NCBI GenBank assembly: GCA_013299115.1
Contig: JAAFKA010000003.1
Coordinates: 123,394-187,393 of the forward strand
DNA length: 64,000 nucleotides
DNA from: Cytophagales bacterium
GTDB lineage: Bacteria; Bacteroidota; Bacteroidia; Cytophagales; Thermoflexibacteraceae
Direction: 5' to 3'
Position 1 is the stretch's first letter. Each line of letters opens with the position of its first letter. The position numbers were made by a program, and so were the translations under genes. The notes under the pieces were generated by a model. The model saw only the letters and a program-made list of their open reading frames with translations. It was not told the DNA's origin and made no database searches. Shown here piece after piece: positions 17,765 to 26,732 of the stretch.

Positions 17765-19216
17765 TCATTTTTGCTCAAGAAGTATTACATAGGGTAAATC
17801 TTTTGACACTTTTCCCTCGTAGTGTTGGTCATTAATAATGATTTCTACGCCACAATCAGGGTAGCCTTTTGCGTCTAAAAGATAAATATGTAAATAATTT
17901 TTCTGCGAATTGATTACAAAATTATAATCTAATACTTGATAGTCTTTGGAAAGCACGAAATTAGGAAAAATATCATTGCCATTAAAAGCAATTTTTATAA
18001 TGTCCTGATTTTTACTACCTTCTTTGTCCTTTATTTGAATTTTTATGGTTTCTGTTAGAGATTTAAAACTATACTTACCAGTATAAGGTATAGTTTCAAT
18101 ATTATTAGAGAGTTTACAAACCTCTTTCAAATATTGATATTCACTACCTGGTTTTGTTAAATCGTTAATAGGCAGAGTTGTCCCTTTGAGATTATAATTA
18201 TACAGAACTATGAAAAATTTATCATTTTTATCAAAAAAAGTTTGAAAGTCTACGCTTTTATGAGCTTTAAAAGTATATCTTATAATTGTTTTATCATTTG
18301 GGTCTTGATGTCGGTAAGTAGTAAAAACAACAAACTTTTCTCCTTCTGTATCTATTATAGGGTCTTCTGCAAGTGTAGAGCCTTGCTTATTTACACGCAT
18401 TAGTTTCATTTTTAATTCATAGTTTTCTTTTGTAAATTCATTTTTTTCTGTATTATAAATTTTGAAAGAAAATGTCAAGGTATTATTCTTAGAATCAAAA
18501 CCTTCACAGTGAATATCTCTTACTTCTATATAAACATTATCCACAACATCACCCAATGCTTTAGCTGCATCTCTTTTGTACTCTTCAAATTGTTTTTTTA
18601 ATTCATCTCGCATTTGTTCAACTGATTTCATTTTTGCATTAAAAAGTTTTTCTGTTAATTCTTTCTCTGCTTTATACTTGACAATAGTATCTGATGCAAT
18701 TTCATATTTTTTTTCAAATTCATCAGCTTTCTGTTTGAGTTTTTTATTCTCTTTTCCTTTTATTTTTAACTCGTGAGTTACTGCATCGTAATCTTTTTTT
18801 AGTTCTTTATTTTTATTTATTTCTATTTCCAACATTCCTTGAAAATATGTATTATCCACGGCATTAGTCTTCTTTTTTACTTTAATAATTGTTATACCAC
18901 CCTTTTCTAAACTTGTACAAGTACCTGTTAATACATCTAAAACATCATATAAATGTTCTGATTTTGTGGTTGTATATGCAACAACACTCGTGACTCCTTT
19001 TTTTAAGGGAAGATAATGTATAACTCCATCTTTATCTGTCGTGAGGGTGTTACAATTTGCTAAATCATTACAAGGACAAATTTTAAATTCAGTACCAGCA
19101 GTAATAGGCTGTTTAGTGTCCTTATCTACAAATTGGATTTTTTTATGTTGTGCTACTACTTGCAAACAAATAAAAGTAGCAAAGGCTGTAACGAATGTGA
19201 AAATAGTATTTCTCAT
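17765..19216 (-). CDS. Secreted coiled-coil protein of unknown function
   Basis: From the ATG at 19216 the product is 483 residues: a signal peptide (MRNTIFTFVTAFATFICLQV, ending near VAQ), a short beta-rich region with paired cysteines (CPCNDLANC) near 40-50, a long charged coiled coil near 130-225, and a beta-rich C-terminal half. The frame runs 30 codons further upstream, but that would bury the signal peptide. The preceding gene, 7 nt upstream on the same strand, encodes the transmembrane segment made by the predicted frameshift. Both share a Thr-rich, beta-type exterior domain that may form one cell-envelope apparatus. No known family recognised. Confidence 0.7.
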   Translation of the reverse strand: MRNTIFTFVTAFATFICLQVVAQHKKIQFVDKDTKQPITAGTEFKICPCNDLANCNTLTTDKDGVIHYLPLKKGVTSVVAYTTTKSEHLYDVLDVLTGTCTSLEKGGITIIKVKKKTNAVDNTYFQGMLEIEINKNKELKKDYDAVTHELKIKGKENKKLKQKADEFEKKYEIASDTIVKYKAEKELTEKLFNAKMKSVEQMRDELKKQFEEYKRDAAKALGDVVDNVYIEVRDIHCEGFDSKNNTLTFSFKIYNTEKNEFTKENYELKMKLMRVNKQGSTLAEDPIIDTEGEKFVVFTTYRHQDPNDKTIIRYTFKAHKSVDFQTFFDKNDKFFIVLYNYNLKGTTLPINDLTKPGSEYQYLKEVCKLSNNIETIPYTGKYSFKSLTETIKIQIKDKEGSKNQDIIKIAFNGNDIFPNFVLSKDYQVLDYNFVINSQKNYLHIYLLDAKGYPDCGVEIIINDQHYEGKVSKDLPYVILLEQK

Positions 19217-19223
19217 AGGATTA

Positions 19224-19622
19224 TTAAAAGTTAAATGGAATTGTGGGGGTAACAGGAATTGTATCTTTTTGCAAAAGAAGAGGCTCACTAATTGAAATTT
19301 TAACACTCTCTTTTAATCCTTTATACTCTATATGCAAAGAATCTTCATAAATTGCACAGTCGTAATTGAAATCACGAATAGCATAATATTTCCAATATGG
19401 AAGATTTAACTCGTAATACCCAACACCACTACTATCAGTTGTAAATAATTCCCTTTTCTCATTATTATAAACTTTTGCATACTTTAATGTAATATTGTCT
19501 GGCAGCGACATTGCAAAACGCAAAATGATTAACTTAGAGGAAAAGAATAGATGGAAAGCAGAATAAAGAACAAAAACAACAATGCCACCCCATAGAAGAT
19601 ATTTACCTATGGAGCTATCTAC
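19224..19622 (-). CDS. -1 frame extension: transmembrane segment plus exterior domain
   Basis: This 132-codon frame continues the upstream 281-residue gene in the -1 frame. It has no ATG ahead of its hydrophobic stretch; the first candidate starts are a TTG at 19523 and an ATG four codons later, both after the membrane helix (about residues 8-27: LLWGGIVVFVLYSAFHLFF). The rest is a beta-rich domain of about 95 residues resembling carboxypeptidase-regulatory-like or Big-type folds. Reading it requires a slip on the A AAA AAG heptamer at 19622-19628, giving a 413-residue fusion. The alternative is independent initiation inside the frame, which would lose the membrane anchor. Confidence 0.7.
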   Translation of the reverse strand, partial: VDSSIGKYLLWGGIVVFVLYSAFHLFFSSKLIILRFAMSLPDNITLKYAKVYNNEKRELFTTDSSGVGYYELNLPYWKYYAIRDFNYDCAIYEDSLHIEYKGLKESVKISISEPLLLQKDTIPVTPTIPFNF

Positions 19623-19628
19623 TTTTTT
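19588..19628 (-). promoter_or_regulatory. Candidate programmed -1 ribosomal frameshift signal
   Basis: On the minus strand the last codons are CTA AAA AAG TAG, so the heptamer A AAA AAG (19628 to 19622) is in the correct phase for tandem slippage, as in E. coli dnaX. It is followed by a 7-nt spacer (TAGATAG) and a stem-loop: CTCCATAG (19614-19607) pairs with CTATGGGG (19595-19588) over 8 bp, one of them G-T, with an 11-nt loop. Heptamer, spacer length and downstream stem all fit known stimulators; the stop codon is directly after the slip site. Confidence 0.75.
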
Positions 19629-20464
19629 AGGTTATTAACCCACACCTTGCATTTATCGTGATAGTGTATTGACTTATTATCACTCCTCAAGAGTTCTTTT
19701 TCTAAAAGAGAAAATTCAAGGAGGTCAAATTTTATTTTTTTGTAGGCTTTTAATTGTCCTGCTTCCTTAAAAAAGTTAGCAAATTTAGACAACTCAACTA
19801 AAGAAATAAGATATTTTTTCATTTCACGTAAATTATCTACAACCAAACTTTCTATAAAATCTGTAAGTTGAGTTTTTTGCTTTTCATCTATTTCCTCTAC
19901 TGCCTCAAAAAACTCAGCATATTTTTTATCTGCCATTAATTGAGTGAGATTGACTTTTATTTCCTCAAATTTATCCACAGTTGCATCAGTTTCAGGTTGA
20001 ACAATAATTTTTGGACTATTTACTCCCTCCACAGGGGGAGTTTTTGGGTTGGTTGGTATTACACTGTCTTCTTCCTTTGGTTTCATGTTGTTAGTGTTTA
20101 GGTCAGTTTCTTTAATAAATTCTTGCCAATAGAAATTAGGATTAGCTTGATACTTTTTATCAACTTCCTTTTTTTCTTCTTCGTTTTTTGCTCTCACATA
20201 AAATAAAGCAGTAGCCAATTTTCTATATACCAACTTTTTATTAGCCTTTAATGTTTCTTTTTCCTTGCCTGTAAGTTTTATATAAGCATTAAAAGTACGC
20301 AAATCTGATTCTTTTGTATCAAATTTAATCATCACTTCTCTTATGTTTGCTCTAAAATTAGATTGTATGACCTTTTCACTATCTGCTGGGCGTGGTGTTT
20401 GTTGCAGAATCAAATGAAGTTCGTCTAAAATTTCTTTGATATAGTATTGTGTGGTGTATTGCAT
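19619..20464 (-). CDS. Cytosolic helical protein with EAD-like segment, ends on a slippery site
   Basis: The zero-frame product is 281 residues. Residues about 1-115 are helical; a Pro/Thr-rich linker follows (about 125-160); a helical module near 165-245 (TQLMADKKYAEFFEAVEEID and onwards) resembles the effector-associated domains of bacterial conflict proteins, and a similar stretch occurs in the ROCO protein at 45646-50418. The gene ends ...Lys-Lys-stop on a dnaX-type slippery heptamer. Two products are expected: this short soluble form and a 413-residue form with a membrane helix. It starts after a run of GGAAGT repeats and is the first gene of an operon with the secreted protein. The domain assignment is inferred by eye. 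Confidence 0.7.
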   Translation of the reverse strand: MQYTTQYYIKEILDELHLILQQTPRPADSEKVIQSNFRANIREVMIKFDTKESDLRTFNAYIKLTGKEKETLKANKKLVYRKLATALFYVRAKNEEEKKEVDKKYQANPNFYWQEFIKETDLNTNNMKPKEEDSVIPTNPKTPPVEGVNSPKIIVQPETDATVDKFEEIKVNLTQLMADKKYAEFFEAVEEIDEKQKTQLTDFIESLVVDNLREMKKYLISLVELSKFANFFKEAGQLKAYKKIKFDLLEFSLLEKELLRSDNKSIHYHDKCKVWVNNLKK

Positions 20465-20469
20465 AGATT

Positions 20470-20570
20470 ACTTCCGTTTACTTCCTTTTTAGTTTTCTGT
20501 ACTTCCGTTTAGGTTATGTTTATTTTCATTTTAGCTTCCTGTACTTCCATTTTTACTTCCCTTTACTTCC
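20470..20570. repeat. Cluster of ACTTCC hexamers (GGAAGT on the minus strand)
   Basis: Six exact ACTTCC hexamers start at 20470, 20480, 20501, 20543, 20555 and 20565, plus a GCTTCC at 20534, in only 101 bp. They lie immediately upstream of the gene starting at 20464 on the minus strand. Spacings of 10, 10, 12 and 21 suggest an operator or protein-binding iteron; on the minus strand the words GGAAGT also resemble repeated ribosome-binding signals. Confidence 0.6.
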
Positions 20571-20628
20571 TTTTTATATTTAATGACCTTTGTAATGTAA
20601 ATAAAACGAATTATTTACACTAAACACA

Positions 20629-20886
20629 ATGGTTATGAAAATGCTAAATAATAAAATTTTGGAAACAAAAACAAGTGTAGCGCAACAAAATGTTCCACTT
20701 GACGAGGCAGCAGACAACAAAGCTGCATTCGAAATCTCTATCAGCAAAGAAGGTTTTAGTTCCAAACTTTCTTTTGAAGGAATAGCCACTCAAGCAATAA
20801 ACGAAATATTATCCGAAATGTTTAGGTGGTCTGTCGTCATTGTTATTATCAGAGAAGTTTCTGAAATTTTGTGTAAGTTGTTGTAA
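20629..20886 (+). CDS. Small hypothetical protein divergent from the frameshift operon
   Basis: The 85-residue product begins MVMKMLNNKI, has a polar N-terminal half, then a beta-like stretch (FEISISKEGFSSKLSFEG) and a hydrophobic C-terminal helix near 67-84 (VVIVIIREVSEILCKLL) that may associate with membrane or with a partner. It is read away from the operon at 17765-20464 across a 164-bp gap containing the hexamer cluster, so shared regulation is plausible. I recognise no family; coding status is supported only by length, ATG and composition. Confidence 0.5.
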   Translation: MVMKMLNNKILETKTSVAQQNVPLDEAADNKAAFEISISKEGFSSKLSFEGIATQAINEILSEMFRWSVVIVIIREVSEILCKLL

Positions 20887-20936
20887 ACAAGACAAGTAAC
20901 TGAATGAATGTTAGTAATAACATTCATTCAAGAAAT

Positions 20937-21206
20937 GTCAAAAAATGATGTTTTTTACGTTGGCAATGGTCTTTTTCAGACCTTGACAATCGTAAAAATA
21001 CCGAGTGCATAAAAAACTACGTTGGCAATGGTGCTTTTCGCACCTTGACAAGCGTAGTTTTTTTACGTTTCGTTGCCCTCCGTTCAACCATTGGCAAGGT
21101 CTGAAAAAGACCATTGCCAAGGTTTCACTAAAAGTTTCGTTGCCCTCCGTTCAACCATTGGCAAGGTCTGAAAAAGACCATTGCCAAGGTTTCACTAAAA
21201 GTTTCA
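20937..21206. repeat. Hairpin-repeat block in a 389-bp gene-free gap
   Basis: The gap between the small gene and gpx holds no gene. It contains two ACGTTGGCAATGG hairpins (20953-20996 and 21020-21056) and two copies of the 67-bp unit seen at 16444-16574 (starting near 21067 and 21134). The block closes the accessory island on its right side. Confidence 0.85.
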
Positions 21207-21275
21207 CTTTGTGGTTGTATCCAGACAAAATAACCCATTTAATACTGTAATATAAAACTAATTTGCTACAAACTG

Positions 21276-21875
21276 TTATTGCACTAATCTTACTAATTCC
21301 TCATCAAAAGGTTTAACAGAAGACCCAAAATATTTGAGTAATTCTCCATTCTCATTGATTATGTACTTACAAAAATTCCATTTGGGTGCTTGGTCATTCC
21401 AACCATTTGCTTCTTTACTACTCAACCATTGGTATAGTGGGTGTTGGTCTTCCCCTGCTACCGAAATTTTTGAGAATAGCTGAAAACTTACGCCATAATT
21501 TTTCTTACAAAAAGTAGCAATTTGTTCATCATTACCAGGCTCCTGTCCGCCAAAATTATTGGCAGGAAAGCCTAAAACTACTATTTTGTCGCCATATTTT
21601 TCATGAAATTTTTGTAACGCCTCATATTGTGGAGTATAGCCGCATTCAGATGCTGTATTGACAAGCAGAAGTTTTTTGCCTTTGTACTGTGAAAGGCTTA
21701 TCTCTTTGCCATCTATTCCTTTGAGAGTAAAATTGTAAATAGATTGTTTAGTCATGGTTTTATTAGAAATTAAAGTATTTTCCTTAACTGTTTGATTATC
21801 AGGTTTTGACCTGCGGTCAGTAGCTCCTATGCAACTACACAAGCATAAGCAAAAAAAGATGCTGTATTTAAACAT
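21276..21875 (-). CDS. gpx: Glutathione peroxidase-family lipoprotein
   Basis: From the ATG at 21875 the product is 199 residues with a lipoprotein signal (hydrophobic run ending in a Cys-Ser-Cys cluster near residues 11-15). The catalytic core has the peroxidatic Cys in VNTASECGYTPQYEALQ near 69-85, the Gln in PANNFGGQEPG near 106-116, and the Trp-Asn of the active-site tetrad in KWNFCKYI near 162-169. It reduces peroxides, in Cys-type enzymes usually with thioredoxin. The export signal implies a cell-envelope location, which is less common than the cytosolic form. The frame extends upstream to 21986, but that would mask the signal. Confidence 0.88.
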   Translation of the reverse strand: MFKYSIFFCLCLCSCIGATDRRSKPDNQTVKENTLISNKTMTKQSIYNFTLKGIDGKEISLSQYKGKKLLLVNTASECGYTPQYEALQKFHEKYGDKIVVLGFPANNFGGQEPGNDEQIATFCKKNYGVSFQLFSKISVAGEDQHPLYQWLSSKEANGWNDQAPKWNFCKYIINENGELLKYFGSSVKPFDEELVRLVQ

Positions 21876-22022
21876 AAATTGATTGAGTTTTTTACCAGAA
21901 TAAAAATATTGTTTCGATAACCACAAAACCAAGTTGTTTGTTCCTATTTTTTTACAAAACAAATTAAAATCAAAAATCATTGACAATCATATAAAAAACT
22001 ATGCTATTCAAAAGTCCCCATC

Positions 22023-24659
22023 TCACTTCACCAAATTTTTCAATTCATTCAGTTTCAGCAACGCCTCTACGGGAGAAATGGTGTTAATGTCTAAGTTTTT
22101 TAGCAATTCTTTGACCTTGATAGCCTGCGTGTCGGCTGCCTCAAACAAATTGATTTGATACGATTTAGGCAATTCTTTGATTTTAGTTTGGTTTTTCTCC
22201 TTCACCTTGTCTTTTTCCAAATGCTCCATAATTTCGTTTGCCCGCAACACAATTTGGTTGGGCATACCTGCCATTTGTGCCACGTGAATACCAAAACTAT
22301 GCTCACTGCCCCCTTCTTTGAGTTTTCGCATAAAAAGCACCTTGTTGTTTAGTTCTTTCACTGCCACATTGTAGTTTTTCACACGCAAAAAATCCTTTGC
22401 CAATTCGTTTAGTTCGTGGTAGTGGGTGGCAAACAAAGTTTTCGCCTTGTATTTGGGGTGGTTGTGCAGATACTCCACAATAGCCCACGCAATAGAAATG
22501 CCATCGTAAGTGCTTGTTCCCCTGCCAATTTCGTCCATTAGTACCAAACTTCTTTCACTCAAATTGTTCAGAATACTTGCCGTTTCGTTCATCTCCACCA
22601 TAAACGTAGATTCGCCACGTGCCAAGTTGTCCGAAGCACCCACTCTGGTAAAAACCTTGTCCACCAAGCCCAACGTAGCTGCCTGTGCAGGCACAAAACT
22701 GCCCATCTGTGCCATTAAAACTATCAAAGCCGTTTGTCGCAACAAGGCGGACTTGCCCGCCATATTGGGACCTGTAATAATCATAACTTGCTGGTTTTCA
22801 GTGTCTAACAGCACATCATTAGGCACATATTCCTCGCCCAACGGAAGTTGTTTTTCTATGACGGGGTGTCTGCCTGCCGTAATTTCTATGGCGGTGCTTT
22901 CGTCTATCACAGGCTGACAATAGGCGTTGCGTTTTGCCACCATTGCAAAACTCAACAGGCAATCAATTTGGGCTAATACTTTGGCATTCAGTTGAATAGG
23001 TGCAATAAATTCTTTTGCTGTTTCTACTAATTGGTTAAAAATAGTCTGTTCTATTTGATTAATTCGACTTTCGGCATTCAATATTTTTTCCTCATAGACT
23101 TTCAATTCTTCGGTAATATACCTTTCTGCATTTGCCAAAGTTTGTTTGCGAATCCACTCTTTTGGCACTTTGTCTTTGTGCGTATTGCGAACTTCCAAAT
23201 AATACCCAAATACGTTGTTGTAACTAATTTTCAACGAGCTAATCCCTGTTTGCATTGCCTCTTTCTGTTGGATTTTTTCCAAATAATCTTTGCCCGAAAA
23301 AGCAATAGTCCGCAATTCGTCGAGTTCGGCATCTATTCCCGTGCAAATTAATCCGCCTTGATTAGCCACCAAAGGCACTTCTTCTTGGAGTTCTTGTTCT
23401 ATTTTTTGCAACAAAAATTCGCAAGGATTGAGTTGCGAAGCCAATTTTTGAAGGTCTGCATTTGCTTTTTTCAAGGACTCTGCCACAGGCAAAGTATTTC
23501 GCAAAGCTTTTTTGAGTTGGTTTACCTCACGCGGATTGATACGCCCTGCTGCCACTTTGGAAATCAACCTTTCTAAGTCGCCAATTTGTTTGAGGTGTTT
23601 CAATAAACCTTCTATCATCTCCTCATTTTCAACCAAATAACTCACAATTTGATGACGTTCTACAATAGGTTTTACTGTTTTTAGGGGCAAAACCACCCAT
23701 TTTCTCAACAATCGACTGCCCATAGGCGTAACAGTTTCGTCCAGAATAGCCAACAAAGGCACACCGTTTTCGTGTTGGGGAGTTACCAATTCGAGGTTGC
23801 GAATAGTGAACTTGTCGAGCCACACATAACGGTCTTCCTCTATACGGCTTATGCTGGTAATGTGCTGAATTTCAAGGTGTTCGGTATTTTCCAAATAAAA
23901 CAAAATAGCCCCCGCCGCCGTAATGCTGTCGGTCATTTCGTCTATTCCAAAACCTTTGAGGTTAATGGTTTGGAAGTGTTTTATCAATTTTTCGTGAGCA
24001 TAGTCATATTGATACACCCAATCGTCAATCGTAAACAGATTAAATTGTTCTCCCAAAAGTTGTTCGCAGTCGTGGCGTTTTGCCTTGCTATAAATCAACT
24101 CCGCAGGTTGCAAACCTTGCAACAATTTTTCTATGTAGGCAAAAGAGCCTTGTGTAGTCAAAAATTCTCCTGTCGAAATATCGAGCAGAGCCAAACCAAA
24201 CACCTCGTTTTTGCCGAAGTGCAGCGAAGCCAAATAGTTGTTTCTTTTCACGTCAAGTACAGTATCGTTGTAAGAAACCCCTGGCGTAACCAATTCTGTA
24301 ATTCCTCTTTTAACTATTCCTTTCGCAAATTTAGGGTCTTCCAACTGGTCGCAAATAGCCACTCTTTCGCCTGCCCTGACCAATTTCGGCAAATAATTGT
24401 CCAAAGAATGGTGAGGAAAACCTGCCAGCTCGATGAAAGTACCTACGCCATTGCCCCTGCGTGTGAGGACAATACCCAAAATTTTGCTTGCCTTGATAGC
24501 ATCTTCGCCAAAAGTTTCATAAAAATCGCCAACCCTGAACAGCAACAAAGCCTGTGGATGCTTTGCTTTAAAGGCGTTGTACTGTTTCATTAGCGGAGTT
24601 TCGGCTATTTCTCTGCCTTTGGGCTGCTCTTTTGGTTCGGAGGCTTCAAAAAGTTTCAT
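22023..24659 (-). CDS. mutS: DNA mismatch repair protein MutS
   Basis: MutS recognises mismatches and small loops and starts repair with MutL. The 878-residue protein has the N-terminal mismatch-binding motif [10 protein letters not shown] near residues 41-50 (the Phe-x-Glu wedge), the connector, core and clamp regions, and the ATPase with Walker [16 protein letters not shown] near 627-641, Walker [17 protein letters not shown] near 700-715, and a C-terminal helix-turn-helix segment. Length is normal. It stands alone; the gpx gene on the same strand follows after 147 nt. Confidence 0.97.
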   Translation of the reverse strand: MKLFEASEPKEQPKGREIAETPLMKQYNAFKAKHPQALLLFRVGDFYETFGEDAIKASKILGIVLTRRGNGVGTFIELAGFPHHSLDNYLPKLVRAGERVAICDQLEDPKFAKGIVKRGITELVTPGVSYNDTVLDVKRNNYLASLHFGKNEVFGLALLDISTGEFLTTQGSFAYIEKLLQGLQPAELIYSKAKRHDCEQLLGEQFNLFTIDDWVYQYDYAHEKLIKHFQTINLKGFGIDEMTDSITAAGAILFYLENTEHLEIQHITSISRIEEDRYVWLDKFTIRNLELVTPQHENGVPLLAILDETVTPMGSRLLRKWVVLPLKTVKPIVERHQIVSYLVENEEMIEGLLKHLKQIGDLERLISKVAAGRINPREVNQLKKALRNTLPVAESLKKANADLQKLASQLNPCEFLLQKIEQELQEEVPLVANQGGLICTGIDAELDELRTIAFSGKDYLEKIQQKEAMQTGISSLKISYNNVFGYYLEVRNTHKDKVPKEWIRKQTLANAERYITEELKVYEEKILNAESRINQIEQTIFNQLVETAKEFIAPIQLNAKVLAQIDCLLSFAMVAKRNAYCQPVIDESTAIEITAGRHPVIEKQLPLGEEYVPNDVLLDTENQQVMIITGPNMAGKSALLRQTALIVLMAQMGSFVPAQAATLGLVDKVFTRVGASDNLARGESTFMVEMNETASILNNLSERSLVLMDEIGRGTSTYDGISIAWAIVEYLHNHPKYKAKTLFATHYHELNELAKDFLRVKNYNVAVKELNNKVLFMRKLKEGGSEHSFGIHVAQMAGMPNQIVLRANEIMEHLEKDKVKEKNQTKIKELPKSYQINLFEAADTQAIKVKELLKNLDINTISPVEALLKLNELKNLVK

Positions 24660-24707
24660 ATTTTATTTTTGTTGCATTTTTTGTAAAGTTATTCCCCTCT
24701 ATTATTT

Positions 24708-25493
24708 TTATTCTCTCGATGGGTACTCATTTTTACGGAGCAAAGTAGCCAATTCACTTAATACAGAGAGTTTTCCTCCATAAGTTTCATGTAGAAGTTC
24801 GGCAGTAAAAACATCTTCTGTTTTGCCACTTGCTACCAGATGTAAATTCAAAAAAACTATCCAATCAAAATATTCTTTAGCTGTTTGTAAGTCGTGATGA
24901 ACTACAATTACGGTTTTGCCTTGCTCTTTTATTTCTCGCAACAGCTCGACAATGGCGTTTTCTGTTGCAGCATCTACACCAGTAAAAGGTTCGTCCATAA
25001 AATAGAGGTCAGCCTTTTGAGCTAAAGCACGTGCCAAAAACACCCTCTGCTGTTGTCCGCCTGAAAGTTGAGAAATTTGGCGATTTTGAAAGCCTTCCAT
25101 ACCTACTTTTCTCAGCGAATCGAGGGCTATTTCTTTATCTGATTGTCGAGGACGCTGAAAAAGTCCTAATTTGCCGTATCTACCCATCAGCACTACATCA
25201 AAAACGGAAACAGGAAAATCCCAATCTACACTTTCACGTTGAGGTACATAACTTACCCGACTACGAACCTGGTTGAGGTCTTGGTCAAATAGCTTAACAA
25301 AGCCACTTTGCAAGGGCAACAAACCCATAATAGCCTTAATTAAGGTTGATTTGCCTGCTCCATTGGGACCCATTACCCCCACCAAAGCACCTTGAGGCAG
25401 GGTTAAATCCACACCCCATAAAACAGGTTTTCGATGGTAACTCACTGTCAAGTCATGTACCTCTACAATGGGTTGGGCTATTTGTGTTATCAT
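24708..25493 (-). CDS. Metal-ion ABC transporter ATP-binding protein
   Basis: The 261-residue ATPase has Walker A VMGPNGAGKSTLIKA near 37-51, the signature LSGGQQQR near 141-148, Walker B DLYFMDEPFTG near 160-170 and the switch His near 196. The stretch ESVDWDFPVSVFDVVLMGRYG between Walker A and signature is characteristic of manganese/zinc/iron chelate importers (MntB, SitB, TroB type). The ATG at 25493 is preferred over an upstream in-frame start at 25544. No permease or substrate-binding protein is adjacent. The region upstream carries a relic of a different ABC ATPase gene. Confidence 0.9.
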   Translation of the reverse strand: MITQIAQPIVEVHDLTVSYHRKPVLWGVDLTLPQGALVGVMGPNGAGKSTLIKAIMGLLPLQSGFVKLFDQDLNQVRSRVSYVPQRESVDWDFPVSVFDVVLMGRYGKLGLFQRPRQSDKEIALDSLRKVGMEGFQNRQISQLSGGQQQRVFLARALAQKADLYFMDEPFTGVDAATENAIVELLREIKEQGKTVIVVHHDLQTAKEYFDWIVFLNLHLVASGKTEDVFTAELLHETYGGKLSVLSELATLLRKNEYPSRE

Positions 25494-25560
25494 GTTTTTG
25501 CAAATAGTTTGCGAGTAAATGCTGTTGCATACTTGTACCCGCAATGTTATTATTTTTTTT

Positions 25561-25647
25561 CGGGGACAGTCAAATCTATGTTAGCCAAAATTTGTTGTTG
25601 GTGTCAAAATGGTGTGTAAGATTTATAAGCTGAATAGCGTAGGTCAT
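25561..25647 (-). pseudogene. Relic of the 5' end of an ABC ATPase gene
   Basis: About 87 bp match the first codons of the ABC ATPase at 58002-58907 (58820-58907), including the ATG and codons for M-T-Y-A...LTNLTHHFD, with scattered substitutions and a one-base deletion that breaks the frame into a TAG. Nothing of the rest of the gene remains here. It shows that a paralogue, or a copy of the locus at 51.8-58.9 kb, once stood at this place. Confidence 0.75.
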
Positions 25648-25698
25648 GGGAGTTGGTTTAAGAAAAGACTTGAAATTTTAAATTATTTCACATCAAAT

Positions 25699-25768
25699 TG
25701 TTGCTTTCGCCATTTCGTTCAAGCATCGGCAGGGTGCGAAAAGCACCACAGCCGAGATTCCATTATAC
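25699..25768. repeat. Diverged hairpin repeat
   Basis: A diverged member of the 67-bp hairpin family (TTTCGTTCAAGCATCGGCAG, then GCGAAAAGCACC), located between the ABC ATPase relic and the TPR gene. Similarity to the copies at 16444 and 21067 is partial. Confidence 0.45.
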
Positions 25769-25793
25769 ATTTTTTTACTAAATTCACAATTTC

Positions 25794-26732
25794 TTACTCA
25801 TCTTTTTTCTTGTTAGGTGTTTTCTTTTTGGGTTTTTCCTCCTCTCCTTTGTCCTTATCGGGGTCATTTTCGGGAGTTTTGTTTTCGACTTTTGTTTTGC
25901 TGTTTGCTTTCTTTTTGGGTTTTCCCTCCTCTACTTTTGGCTCGTCTGTGGTTGCTGCGTTGTTCTCCACTGCGTTGTTTTCGGCAATTGGCTCTACTAT
26001 GGCATCGGCTTTGGCAAGCACAGTTTCGTTTTTGTTGTGGAGAATGTCCGCATTATTGGGGTCTAACTGCAAAGCCAAATCGTAGTCGGCTATGGCTTTG
26101 TCAAATTCACGTATCACCAAATAACACATGGCACGCATACAATAAATTTCGGTACTAACCCAGCCAATTTGCAACAGATTATCGCAATCTTTGATAGCCA
26201 ATTCTATCTGGCGGAGGTTATAGAAACATTTTGAACGGTGATACAGTGCCTCGCCTGACCTTTCGGCTTTCATACCAATCACGTGGTTGAAGTCTTGAGC
26301 AGCTTCTGCATAGCCGCCTAAGTTCATCAGAGCATAGCCACGCAAGAGATAACCTTCCGAAAAATCGGGGGCAAGCATGACAGTCTGCACAAAATCCATG
26401 ACAGCACTTTTGTAGTCTTTAAATTGGTAATACAGCATACCCCGCCAATACCATGCGGCATACACATCGGGTTTCATCTGGATAACCGTATTAAAGTCGC
26501 GAAAAGCACCTGCTGTAAGTCCCAAATTGCTTTTCAACCTTGCCCTTGTGAACAAAGCAGGTATGCTGCGAGGTACTAATTTAACGGCTTGCTCTATGGC
26601 ACGCAAAGCTACTTGGTAGTGTTCTTTAGAGGCTTCTCTTTCGTCCAACACACTATTGCCCAAATCTACCAATACCGTTGGATTGTTGAGATTTCGGCTG
26701 ATTAAATTATTAAAATGTTCTACGCTTAACAC
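25794..26732 (-). CDS. TPR-repeat protein with lysine-rich tail
   Basis: The 312-residue protein consists of about six tetratricopeptide repeats from residue 30 to 235 (alternating A-x-x-D-F/Y and G-x-A-x-x-x-L patterns), with no signal peptide, followed by an Ala/Glu linker and a low-complexity, Lys/Glu/Pro-rich tail of about 60 residues (KKKANSKTKVENK ... KKKTPNKKKDE). TPR arrays bind partner proteins; the basic tail may contact nucleic acid or membrane. It is monocistronic with a terminator downstream of its upstream neighbour, the tRNA gene. Confidence 0.8.
   Translation of the reverse strand: MLSVEHFNNLISRNLNNPTVLVDLGNSVLDEREASKEHYQVALRAIEQAVKLVPRSIPALFTRARLKSNLGLTAGAFRDFNTVIQMKPDVYAAWYWRGMLYYQFKDYKSAVMDFVQTVMLAPDFSEGYLLRGYALMNLGGYAEAAQDFNHVIGMKAERSGEALYHRSKCFYNLRQIELAIKDCDNLLQIGWVSTEIYCMRAMCYLVIREFDKAIADYDLALQLDPNNADILHNKNETVLAKADAIVEPIAENNAVENNAATTDEPKVEEGKPKKKANSKTKVENKTPENDPDKDKGEEEKPKKKTPNKKKDE

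Noticed and set aside
23772-24593. 273-codon plus-strand frame inside mutS
   Set aside because: It is fully antisense to mutS, whose product is unmistakable; the composition is that of a shadow frame.
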